A DNA stretch of 33,842 bases. Source: Chitinophagaceae bacterium. GTDB taxonomy: Bacteria > Bacteroidota > Bacteroidia > Chitinophagales > Chitinophagaceae. The stretch spans positions 1 to 33,842 of the forward strand of contig JAIXWH010000124.1 of NCBI GenBank assembly GCA_027484165.1. The letters run 5' to 3'. Below, piece by piece: positions 17,749 to 26,383 of the stretch. A program made the translations under genes and the position numbers. The first letter of the stretch is position 1; the number at the start of each line of letters is the position of its first letter. A model generated the notes under the pieces. The model was not told the DNA's origin. It did no database searches and worked only from the letters and a program-made list of their open reading frames with translations.

Positions 17749-20301
17749 CTATTTTATTTTAATTATATTTTTCGTTGGTGTTTTAAAGCATTCTAAAGCT
17801 TCTTTTTCATAGTTTAACCCTATGATTTCGCATTTCAATTCTTGATCTGGAGCAATATAAAAAATTAATTTCGATGCAGATATATTTGCAGGAACAACAA
17901 AATATTTTTTGTAATCATTATTCTCTTCTGAGTAACAAATTATAGTCGTTTCAATTGAAGAGAGAATTCCATCGATTTCAATTTCCACCTCCATAGAAGG
18001 AACGCTGATGCCATTTTCAAAAAGTGTCATAGATTTATTTTCTCCTTTCAAATAAATATCATGTCCTAAAATTGGCGTAATGATATTTTTACCAAATGAG
18101 TTAAGAACAAAAGATTGTAAAGCAACACCTCTTGAAACTTGTTCTTGTATATTATCTGAAATAAATATTTCTGAACCTCTAAAGTAATTAGACACTTGAT
18201 TTTTGATGTATGGATTACGACCGCCACCGCCAGAGACTATTACTTTATCGATTAAAGAGATGTCAATTTCTGCATTTTCAATCGATTTATCTATTGTGTC
18301 TTTTATTCCATCAATATCAGCAGTTCCTTCCCAATAGGACTGCATAATACTGCTAAATTCTTTAAACGATATACCGATACTATTGATACCGATTAATCTA
18401 AGATTTTCTGTTGCAGGTATTGACCTATTTTCATCTGATGTACTTATGGTTGGCAATTTGTAATTTATTGCTGCATCAGTTATGATGTCTTTGCACAATT
18501 TAATTTTGAGCTTTTCGCACAAGCTTATTAACTCAATCCGATATTGTTCATTTATGAGAGTGGTTATTCCGGAATTTTGAATGATTAAATTAGCAATAAG
18601 TTCATCAATTAGATTTCCACCTATATTACCGAGTCTCAAAACAGAAAGCAATTGGGATGTGAAACCTTCTTCGCCATTTTCAGCATGTAAAATGGAAACA
18701 TCTACTGTACCCGCACCTAAATCCAAAACCAAAATATTCTTTGGTTTATTATTTTCTACATAAATATTTTGCTCAAACAAGTAATTTATTAACGCTGCAT
18801 TCGGTTCTTCAATAAATGGAGTGTCTTCGCATTCTATTCCTGCATTTATTAAGCATGTTTTCAATGCAGTCTTTTCTTTGGAGGGAAAACCAGCAGGAAT
18901 GCTAATAGAATACTCAACATCTACTGGAAGATTATTGATTTTCAGATACTCAAAAATTTGGTCTTTTAAATATTTAAAAAAATAAGTAAGACCCTCTTGT
19001 GCGTTAGATATTTTAACAATAGCATTATTTAATAACATAGAATTGGGGTATTCAACATTTTCAAGGTTGCCGAGATTCTGCTTAAATGAATGCCAAGTAT
19101 TTTTACCTAACTCCAAAAAGGGTTTATGATCTGCCGCATGCACTCCAACCATGAATTGCCCATTAGAGATAGATATTACAGTTGGCACCAATGGACTGCT
19201 TGTTGTTGAGCCCAAATGGTCTTTCTGTTTAATAGGAATTGTCTTTATTTTAATTTTCCTATCAACCAATTGTGCAGTACTAATTACCGTTGATGATGTC
19301 CCAAAATCAATACCAATAAAAATCTTTTTATGAATAAAGTCATTAGCGTCAAGATTTTTAAAATTTAAAGGCCTATAAAGTGCATTAAAACCAAGTGCTG
19401 CATAATCAATTGACTTTTCTATTATTCCTTTGGAAAGAATAGAGTAATCATAACTCAGATTTTTACGTGGTATTAATCCATCTGTGCCTACCAATAAATT
19501 TTGAGCAATTATAGGTGATGGTCTATGATGAACTGATATCAATGACCTTGAACTTGGCAGCGATAATGTTGATTTAATAAATTTAGGAAGAAAATCATCT
19601 ACCAAGTATTTCTCTAAAGCTTTAATTGTTGGCCTGGCTCCTGACGTTAAGTCTGACATTAGGAGATAGGAATTACCAGGCAGATATTCAAAGAGTAATT
19701 TTAAATTAATTTTTAAAGCCTGGAGCTTTGAAGTAGCAATCTCATTCAAACAATTTTGAATGACCAATAAATCACTTTTTTCAATAATTGATTTTACTTT
19801 TTTCGTTTCTACTTCAGACACTAAGTCAAATTGTACCGACCTCCAATTTACATTAACTTTTCTGCTATTGATAGCCTCTATTAAATTCTCCCGAACTATT
19901 GAATGACTATAATTCCAAGTTGACGCATTGATATCCAATATAGTAATATGTATAAATTCAGCATCAGTGCAATTGTTAAGTATGTACTTTATGGCACCGT
20001 ATGCCTCTGAACCTGGACCCCCTCCTATAAAAGTTAAGTGAACCTCTTTTTTACCTTTGAAAATATCAGGAACTTCTTCAATAAATATTTTGTAAATCAG
20101 CTGATAATAATGGGGTAGATATGTGGCTAAATAGGCCGCTTGAATATCTATTTCTTCATATGGAACAAAAACAGGACTGTTTCGATAAGCTATGCGTAAT
20201 GATTTAACGGACTTTTGCAAAGATTGCAAATAGCTCTCTATTCCAGTATTGGCAGGAATATGTTTTTTTAACCCATTTAGTATAGCATCATAAATGTCCA
20301 T
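17749..20301 (-). CDS. Fusion of a SAM-methyltransferase-like domain to an Hsp70-type ATPase
   Basis: 850 aa. Residues 85-260 look like a Rossmann methyltransferase: motif I LTFIGGGPGSEAYGA (89-103), acidic strand ITILDIN (119-125) and FDLVSE (158-163). A linker (260-325) leads to a full Hsp70/actin-fold ATPase: phosphate-1 IGIDFGTSSTVI (329-340), EEPNAALINY (498-507), phosphate-2 LVLDLGAGTVDVSIL (524-538) and adenosine motif VIVSGGGGRNPYIK (687-700). The last 115 residues are beta-rich and may be a reduced substrate-binding domain; the helical lid of DnaK seems absent. The ATPase looks active; the methyltransferase target is unknown. It starts 3 bp after the AlkB-like stop and ends 5 bp before the SF1 helicase. 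The frame is continuous, so this is a genuine fusion rather than two genes. Confidence 0.88.
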   Translation of the reverse strand: MDIYDAILNGLKKHIPANTGIESYLQSLQKSVKSLRIAYRNSPVFVPYEEIDIQAAYLATYLPHYYQLIYKIFIEEVPDIFKGKKEVHLTFIGGGPGSEAYGAIKYILNNCTDAEFIHITILDINASTWNYSHSIVRENLIEAINSRKVNVNWRSVQFDLVSEVETKKVKSIIEKSDLLVIQNCLNEIATSKLQALKINLKLLFEYLPGNSYLLMSDLTSGARPTIKALEKYLVDDFLPKFIKSTLSLPSSRSLISVHHRPSPIIAQNLLVGTDGLIPRKNLSYDYSILSKGIIEKSIDYAALGFNALYRPLNFKNLDANDFIHKKIFIGIDFGTSSTVISTAQLVDRKIKIKTIPIKQKDHLGSTTSSPLVPTVISISNGQFMVGVHAADHKPFLELGKNTWHSFKQNLGNLENVEYPNSMLLNNAIVKISNAQEGLTYFFKYLKDQIFEYLKINNLPVDVEYSISIPAGFPSKEKTALKTCLINAGIECEDTPFIEEPNAALINYLFEQNIYVENNKPKNILVLDLGAGTVDVSILHAENGEEGFTSQLLSVLRLGNIGGNLIDELIANLIIQNSGITTLINEQYRIELISLCEKLKIKLCKDIITDAAINYKLPTISTSDENRSIPATENLRLIGINSIGISFKEFSSIMQSYWEGTADIDGIKDTIDKSIENAEIDISLIDKVIVSGGGGRNPYIKNQVSNYFRGSEIFISDNIQEQVSRGVALQSFVLNSFGKNIITPILGHDIYLKGENKSMTLFENGISVPSMEVEIEIDGILSSIETTIICYSEENNDYKKYFVVPANISASKLIFYIAPDQELKCEIIGLNYEKEALECFKTPTKNIIKIK

Positions 20302-20304
20302 TTC

Positions 20305-20931
20305 TTATAGCTTAATAGTTCTAAAAGTTAAATTAATTCTTGGCTCATGTATTTTCTTTTGAACAGGTATTTGGTGTAACCAATGATGTTGCAATGCACC
20401 TTTCATAATTACCAAAGAACCTGAGGATAGTTCAATTTGAAGTTTTTGATCAGGATCTTCTTTATGCTTTAAATCAAAACGTCTTATTGCTCCTAAACTA
20501 ACGGATGCAATGGTTGGATTTTCTCCTAATTCTGGTTCATCATCAGAATGCCAGCTCACTTTATCATTTCCATCTCGGTATAAGTTTAGCAAAACACTAT
20601 TGAAATTTTCACCGGGTAAGAAATGCTCTATTACCCTTTTTATATCCATGAGTTCTTTTGTCCATGGCTCTGGATTGCACATGATACCTGAGTATTTATA
20701 ATTAAAATCAGGATAACCATACCAAGCAGTTTTTCTGGGAACAGGATAAGTCTTACCATACATTTTGATTTCCTCTTGTCGCCAATTGATGTTAGATAAC
20801 AAAGCATCATAATAAAATACTGCTTTTTCAGATGGCATAAAGTTGCTCATTAACCAAACTTCCCCATCCTTTAAATTGAATTTCTCAAATTCCCTTTCTT
20901 TCGATTTGTTTTCTTGATTGAACAATTCCAT
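20305..20931 (-). CDS. AlkB-type 2-oxoglutarate/Fe(II) dioxygenase (ALKBH2-like)
   Basis: The ATG at 20931 gives 208 aa. The frame extends back to 21027, but those 32 residues overlap the methyltransferase gene and look unlike the family. Iron ligands are H128 and D130 (SWHSDDE) and H186 (HHWLHQIP); 2-oxoglutarate-binding arginines are R198 and R204 in EPRINLTFR. YRDGNDKVSWHSD is typical of the ALKBH2/3-like bacterial branch. The expected reaction is oxidative removal of N1-methyladenine and N3-methylcytosine from DNA. It starts one base after the methyltransferase stop, implying translational coupling. In this operon it may repair off-target alkylation made by the methyltransferase or act on modified phage DNA; both are inference. 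Confidence 0.92.
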   Translation of the reverse strand: MELFNQENKSKEREFEKFNLKDGEVWLMSNFMPSEKAVFYYDALLSNINWRQEEIKMYGKTYPVPRKTAWYGYPDFNYKYSGIMCNPEPWTKELMDIKRVIEHFLPGENFNSVLLNLYRDGNDKVSWHSDDEPELGENPTIASVSLGAIRRFDLKHKEDPDQKLQIELSSGSLVIMKGALQHHWLHQIPVQKKIHEPRINLTFRTIKL

Positions 20932-20932
20932 A

Positions 20933-23900
20933 TTATTCAGTTTTATTTTTGTCTTTAAATATTTTCTCAAAATGCTCCCACGCCACCTTATAATTCTCCA
21001 CTCTATCACACTTATCAAAAGGAGCATTGTAGGTTATTTTTTTGTTCTTATATAATTCACTTTTAGTGATTGTATGCTCGTAAGTTTCTCCCGCTTTTAG
21101 GTTGCGGATGGTTTCCCATACTGGCCTATCTACACCAACACCAACCAAACCTTTACTGCAAGTGAATATAATATTACCCTTGGTATCGTACCAGGTATCA
21201 TCTTCGTTTTGTTGCAGTACGGGGAACTGTACATTGTAAATGAGTATTAACTCCTCTAAGGTTAAACCTAATGCCATGGCGGTAATTACATCAATCTCTA
21301 TTAATGCCTGCCTCCGCTCAAACCAATTGCGTAAAGGAGTACTCCATTGCCAGTTGGGGGTGAGGGTATTAAATGATTTTAACCTTGTATCTTTTTTGCT
21401 CCAGTTGTCTACTTTAAAACCTTCTTGCCAGCTTTCTTCCCATAAGGATGAATAATATTTATTTAGGCAGTTAAGTTGAAGGGTACGATTGAATAATTGA
21501 AGTTTGTATTTTTCTTCGACACCTAATGGAAAGGCAGATAAACGACTATCTGTGAGATTAGATGCACCTACTGTTTTTATAAAAAAGTCTAAAACTATTG
21601 AAGATGCAACCGCAGCAAGTTCAATAAGACTGTTATTGTCTTTAAATACAGAAGAGATAACACCATTTGTATGGGTTGATTTTGACGGTAAAATAGCAAC
21701 TGTCAGTGTTCGTTCACCTGCTTGGCTCAACATCTTTCTAAATCCTACTTTATAATAATCTATCCATCGGTCATATAAATCATTTCCAAAATTATCCTTA
21801 GAGCCTGTTTTAAATCCACGAATTAGTTCTGGAAAGTTTTCACTGTTTAAGTTAGGGGTATAATTAGTTCTTGGGATAAAATCTTCATCTGTTTGTTTGT
21901 GCTCAATGGTATCATAATCTGCCTTTTCAATGCAAATTTCTCTTGGTGTTTTGTATAACGGATTTGATACAAAAAAATGAGGCCCACTATAAATCATTTC
22001 GTACTTGGCAATATTTGGGATTAATGTACTTCGTTTTATTGTCCCGGAATCCACATCATTTGTTTCATGCCAACCTTCTGTAATTTTATAATTATAGTTT
22101 TTTATGGATGTTTTAAAACCACTTAGTTTTTCTAAGACAGAAATTATTGATGATGAATGAACAGATACTAATTTGGCTGTTTCTCCAACATTTGAGTTTT
22201 CAAAAGCATTCGCCAATACTTTTAATCTTGTATTATTAAAATATACTAATCTTTCAAAATGTGGTTTAATATTCCAGATAAAACCATCTTCTCCATCACC
22301 TTTAACTTTTATCCCACCACAAATTCCATTGCCATCATGTATAAAGCAGCCATCAATTGTAGAAGGATGAAATAAATTATTGATTGAATAAAAAGAAATT
22401 TGAGATTTATTTCCAGAATAAATCTGGACTCCATATTTTTCACGATGTGCTACTTCTGCAAATAAGTTAAAAGCATTTTGGAATTGAAAATGGTATCTTA
22501 ATCGAGGATACATTTCCATACGCAAGGATTGACCGTTAGGGTCATCGTACACTCCCTCAGGGTGTAATAACCCCATAAAACCATTTTTACTAAGTAAGCT
22601 AAAACCATTTTCCAATACACATTTGTATAAATTGGTTTGTTGTCCTTTTAATAATGGATAATTTTGCCCAGCATTCATAAATACAGCAATACATTCTGTC
22701 CCCAACATCTCATTGTAATACAATTCCTTTAGCTTTTCATCTTTAAAAAACTCAGCTTGTAATAATCTCACTTGTGGTGCTGTTACGCTTTTAATTTCTA
22801 CCTCAGGGAACTTTTCAGCAATTATTCCTTTTTCTTCAAATGTAAATTTCAACCAAGGCGGATTACCCGCTATTAAATCAAAACCACCTCTTTCCCAAAA
22901 CACATCTAAAAATTCAAGTTGCGGATGAAAGAAAAAGTATTTGTTGGCCAATTGGCTTATCATGGCAAGCCTTTGGTTGTTATCGAATAAATCTTTGCGG
23001 TTTGTGTATTCTACCACAGCCTCTGCAAATACAGTTGCATTATCCGTTTCTTCACCTAAAGCCAATTGTTCACCACCGGTATAAAACAATTTGGGTTGTG
23101 TACCTACCGCAATAGATGGTACTTTTTTCTTCACTGCTTCATTGGCATCTACTGCATTTAGATCCAGCTCTAAAATGGCTGCAATGTCTTGCCAGTATTG
23201 TTGTCGGTTGGGCAAATCTTTGGCATCCCGTAGATCCCAAAACCAAAGACTACACCAATAATCCATTACCATCTTCAATTTAAAGTAGGGAGCATTGTGT
23301 CGGTTTCTTTGGTCGGCCAGTTGCTCTTTTTCATCATAACTTTTCAAATTCAATACTCCAGCTCCAGAAACACCAAATATTTCTTGCTTATTGGCAGTTT
23401 GAATATTGATTGTTCTTTGAAAACGATAAAACTCTGCGAGTAGTTCATCTATTTTGTCGCAAATCTTTTTTAATTTTTCAACTTCAAATTTTTTCAAAGG
23501 CTCACAAAAATTTTTCTTCCATTTTGTCACCCCCTTACTTTCAGTATCATATTCCGCCTTGAGCATTTTAATGCTGGTAGAAGGTGCCATGTTTTTGTCG
23601 GGCAGTAAAAAATGATATATTTCATCAGATTTCCGACCATGTTTTATTTTATCATACTCCTTGTTGGGCTTAAACTCCAATTGTCTTGGTGCTGTGTCCC
23701 ACCATTCTTTTTTCTTTGGCACTCGTTTATCACGACCTCGAGCATCTTTTACAATTTCATCTTCTTCAATGAGCTCTTTTTCTTTATACACTTTCAACCA
23801 AGCACCCACAACCGCATTCCCAACACTTAAACGATTACTGAAAAAAGGCGTTTCCATATCCTTATGAATCACATTCAACCAAAGAGATAGCTTTCCTAAT

Positions 23901-25828
23901 TCAATGGCAGTGGGGTTTAAATCCACGCCATAAGTATTATTGGTGGCGATATACGCTTTTACTTTTTGAAGTTCTTCCTTAAATAAATCAGGAGCAACTC
24001 GTTTGTTTAATTCTTTTTGTCTGTATGTGATGTAAGCGTCTGCCAACTGATTGATCATTTCATTGTGGAAGGCAGCAGCACCCATTGCTGGTTCTAATAA
24101 TTTCAATTCCAACAACTCTGTTGCTTTCATTTCACCCTTATCTAATTTTTCCAAAATAGGTTTAAGGGTATATTTAACTGTGCAGCGAGTAAGAACTTCC
24201 GGAGTATAGTATGAAGCAGATTTTTGTCTATCACGACCACTGAGGCGGTAAACAAAAGTCCCTTTTTTAGTAATGACATCATGCCCAGCACTATCTTTTA
24301 GAATTTCATTTTCTTGAAAATCATCTCTACGCATGCGAGGCACTAAGTATGTGCCTTCGTTGGATGCATCTGCTTTGTGAACTTCTATATAATCTTGCTC
24401 TGCATAAAAACCTCTATAAGCCAATAAACTTTCATATACAGATCCTAACTGATTGATACCAAGGTTTGCATAGGATATACGGCCTCTTGCACGATTACGT
24501 TGTTGTTTACTGAGTGATAACCTGCAAATAATATCTTGCCATACTTTATTGCGAAACTTTACTTTGTGCAGATGATGCAACTTTGAATTATTGAACAAAG
24601 GAGAATCGATGTGCCTAACCCTGAAGCTTTTGTTTTGACCATTTTCTTTTTCTCTGTAACCAGAGCTTAAAAGATAAAAGAGTTTGTCCAATGATTCGTG
24701 AAAAAAATAACCATTCAAACTGGCTTCCGAATAAAGTGGCACTTGTTCTAAATCACGAAGCATTTCTAAAGAATAACCCTTGTTGTAAATAGGGTCATTA
24801 CTTGGTAGAATATCTAAATCTTCTCTGCTTTCTGCATAGAAAACAAACAATAACCTATATATGATATTAAGACAGTCATCTTTTATTTCATGTTCAAACG
24901 TATCATCAGTTTCATCAAAAACTTCTTGTAATACATTTTTCTGAAAGTATAAAGCCTCATTTGCCAATGCTTCCACTGCATGTATGATTCCTTCTTTTAA
25001 ATCTTTTGTTACTTCATAAGCCGACTTGTGACTATCTTCATCAAGCTGGTCTAACAACACCATATTGCTTTCGGGTGTTAATGATTCTTTGCTCAACAAA
25101 AAATAAAATAACGCATAATAATTGGCGTTTCTATTGGCAGTTGCTTCGGAGAAAAGTTCTTCTAAATCAAACTGTAAATAACTTCCTCTAAACCATTTTT
25201 CTTGTTCTAAGAGATATATAATATTGCCTGCTAAAAGCAGAATATATTTTGGACGTAGGTGAGGTTCAAACAAAAATAATTCTGAAACCGCCTTATTTAT
25301 AATAACCGGAGAAATCTTTAAATGTGCTTGTACTTGAAAAACCCTGTCCCATTGTGTGCGATGATATTTTTGTGGTGGATTATTTTGTGTTTCGTCTTCT
25401 ACATTATATCGTTGTTCAAACAATCCGTCAGGCTCCGTATCATCTTCTTTAATCAAAGCCTGCATTTCCATTATCATCAAATGCGTTTGATCTCCCCTAT
25501 GCAGAATATGTCTAACAGGAATTACTTCGTTTTCGGATAGATGAAATAAATTGTTGTACTGCGAATGATTACCATCGTAACCCAAGGCATTTAACAAGAG
25601 TGTATGAAATTGATGGCTTTCAAAAATCTTGTCTTTATTACGCAGCTTATCTTCAATAAATAATTGTTTAAAGCGAAAAAATTTATCTTTTAATGGAGAA
25701 ACTCTTTTATTGAAATCTTTGATATCCTCAGCAGCATAGCCCGTTTTACTTAACACCTTTGAAGTGAAGTCTTCATCAAAGTAATTCGATGAAAAGTATT
25801 CGCCTATATTTTGAATGAATTTGATCAT
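20933..25828 (-). CDS. Large N6-adenine DNA methyltransferase (DrmMI/PglX/type IIG-like)
   Basis: 1631 aa. Motif X-like SYYTPEVL (539-546), motif I LEPAMGAAAF (578-587), YGVDLNPTAIELGKLSLWL (633-651) and catalytic motif IV GNPPW (988-992), separated by a long insertion typical of PglX/DrmMI-type enzymes. About 530 residues precede the methylase core, and about 600 follow NPPW, probably including target recognition. I see no convincing PD-(D/E)XK nuclease motif at the N-terminus, so it is probably a methylase only, marking self DNA. Length exceeds usual class 1 DISARM or BREX methylases (roughly 1200-1400 aa). It is 20 bp downstream of the zinc-finger gene and directly followed by the AlkB-like gene. 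Start chosen at the first ATG, which gives tight spacing. Confidence 0.9.
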   Translation of the reverse strand: MIKFIQNIGEYFSSNYFDEDFTSKVLSKTGYAAEDIKDFNKRVSPLKDKFFRFKQLFIEDKLRNKDKIFESHQFHTLLLNALGYDGNHSQYNNLFHLSENEVIPVRHILHRGDQTHLMIMEMQALIKEDDTEPDGLFEQRYNVEDETQNNPPQKYHRTQWDRVFQVQAHLKISPVIINKAVSELFLFEPHLRPKYILLLAGNIIYLLEQEKWFRGSYLQFDLEELFSEATANRNANYYALFYFLLSKESLTPESNMVLLDQLDEDSHKSAYEVTKDLKEGIIHAVEALANEALYFQKNVLQEVFDETDDTFEHEIKDDCLNIIYRLLFVFYAESREDLDILPSNDPIYNKGYSLEMLRDLEQVPLYSEASLNGYFFHESLDKLFYLLSSGYREKENGQNKSFRVRHIDSPLFNNSKLHHLHKVKFRNKVWQDIICRLSLSKQQRNRARGRISYANLGINQLGSVYESLLAYRGFYAEQDYIEVHKADASNEGTYLVPRMRRDDFQENEILKDSAGHDVITKKGTFVYRLSGRDRQKSASYYTPEVLTRCTVKYTLKPILEKLDKGEMKATELLELKLLEPAMGAAAFHNEMINQLADAYITYRQKELNKRVAPDLFKEELQKVKAYIATNNTYGVDLNPTAIELGKLSLWLNVIHKDMETPFFSNRLSVGNAVVGAWLKVYKEKELIEEDEIVKDARGRDKRVPKKKEWWDTAPRQLEFKPNKEYDKIKHGRKSDEIYHFLLPDKNMAPSTSIKMLKAEYDTESKGVTKWKKNFCEPLKKFEVEKLKKICDKIDELLAEFYRFQRTINIQTANKQEIFGVSGAGVLNLKSYDEKEQLADQRNRHNAPYFKLKMVMDYWCSLWFWDLRDAKDLPNRQQYWQDIAAILELDLNAVDANEAVKKKVPSIAVGTQPKLFYTGGEQLALGEETDNATVFAEAVVEYTNRKDLFDNNQRLAMISQLANKYFFFHPQLEFLDVFWERGGFDLIAGNPPWLKFTFEEKGIIAEKFPEVEIKSVTAPQVRLLQAEFFKDEKLKELYYNEMLGTECIAVFMNAGQNYPLLKGQQTNLYKCVLENGFSLLSKNGFMGLLHPEGVYDDPNGQSLRMEMYPRLRYHFQFQNAFNLFAEVAHREKYGVQIYSGNKSQISFYSINNLFHPSTIDGCFIHDGNGICGGIKVKGDGEDGFIWNIKPHFERLVYFNNTRLKVLANAFENSNVGETAKLVSVHSSSIISVLEKLSGFKTSIKNYNYKITEGWHETNDVDSGTIKRSTLIPNIAKYEMIYSGPHFFVSNPLYKTPREICIEKADYDTIEHKQTDEDFIPRTNYTPNLNSENFPELIRGFKTGSKDNFGNDLYDRWIDYYKVGFRKMLSQAGERTLTVAILPSKSTHTNGVISSVFKDNNSLIELAAVASSIVLDFFIKTVGASNLTDSRLSAFPLGVEEKYKLQLFNRTLQLNCLNKYYSSLWEESWQEGFKVDNWSKKDTRLKSFNTLTPNWQWSTPLRNWFERRQALIEIDVITAMALGLTLEELILIYNVQFPVLQQNEDDTWYDTKGNIIFTCSKGLVGVGVDRPVWETIRNLKAGETYEHTITKSELYKNKKITYNAPFDKCDRVENYKVAWEHFEKIFKDKNKTE

Positions 25829-25848
25829 TATTTTCTGTTCATTATTTT

Positions 25849-26373
25849 TTACTTGTTATATGTTTCAAGATCACGAAATTTTATAAATACTTCTTCACTT
25901 ACAGAGTTATTCATATAGTCGATACCTACATTAAAGAATATTGGCTTATTGATTGAACTCAGGAAATGATTGTATGACTTAGGGAAATTATTTATTAAAT
26001 AACACTTTGTTTCAGCACATGGTATTAGTAATAAGTGATAGAAAAGCGTATAAAATATTTTTGCTCCTGTTAACCCTATTTCTATATCTTCAGATTCATA
26101 TACAATGCCACTTCGCAATAAATAATCCATAAATGCTGCGTCTCTTAAGTTAAAATACACTACTCCATAGGTAGCAAGAACAAAATTATTTGACCTGACG
26201 AATAAACCAAATGCATTTTCAAGATTTTTTTGGAACTCTGACATCAATTTATGTTCAAAAAAAAGCGATATTTTGTTTTTGCATTCAGGATATAAACTAC
26301 AACCAAGATAGTTTCCTACACTAAGAATTTTTAAATTTTCACAACATTCATTTTTATTTATACACGCATTCAT
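25849..26373 (-). CDS. Hypothetical protein with topoisomerase-type C4 zinc finger at the N-terminus
   Basis: 174 aa. The first 35 residues contain C4, C10, C11, C25 and C31; YLGCSLYPECKNKI closely resembles the second half of the zinc finger repeated at the C-terminus of type IA topoisomerases (FLGCxxYPxCK). The usual first CxxC is altered to C-x5-CC. The rest (about 40-174) is helical and not recognised. A single-stranded-DNA-binding role would be consistent with topoisomerase fingers but is inferred. It lies between the SNF2-type helicase gene (10-bp gap) and the methyltransferase gene (20-bp gap), so it is likely part of the same system. Confidence 0.78.
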   Translation of the reverse strand: MNACINKNECCENLKILSVGNYLGCSLYPECKNKISLFFEHKLMSEFQKNLENAFGLFVRSNNFVLATYGVVYFNLRDAAFMDYLLRSGIVYESEDIEIGLTGAKIFYTLFYHLLLIPCAETKCYLINNFPKSYNHFLSSINKPIFFNVGIDYMNNSVSEEVFIKFRDLETYNK

Positions 26374-26383
26374 AATTCTGTAT

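Noticed and set aside
20932-21027. N-terminal extension of the AlkB-like protein to a 240-aa form
   Set aside because: The extra 32 residues overlap the methyltransferase 3' end in another frame and look unlike AlkB proteins; the ATG at 20931 gives a normal length and one-base spacing.
20933-22500. An N-terminal type IIG nuclease (PD-(D/E)XK) or C-terminal nuclease in the methyltransferase
   Set aside because: HLMIMEMQ near residues 116-123 is the only faint resemblance and lacks the lysine; I do not see a convincing catalytic set.
23612-23867. Overlapping plus-strand frames rich in hydrophobic residues, possible small membrane proteins
   Set aside because: They are antisense to the insertion region of the methyltransferase, overlap each other in two frames and have no plausible start signals.
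20933-25828. A BREX system, because the methylase resembles PglX
   Set aside because: No pglZ, brxC, brxB, brxA or brxL homologue is present in the window; the methylase alone does not define BREX.
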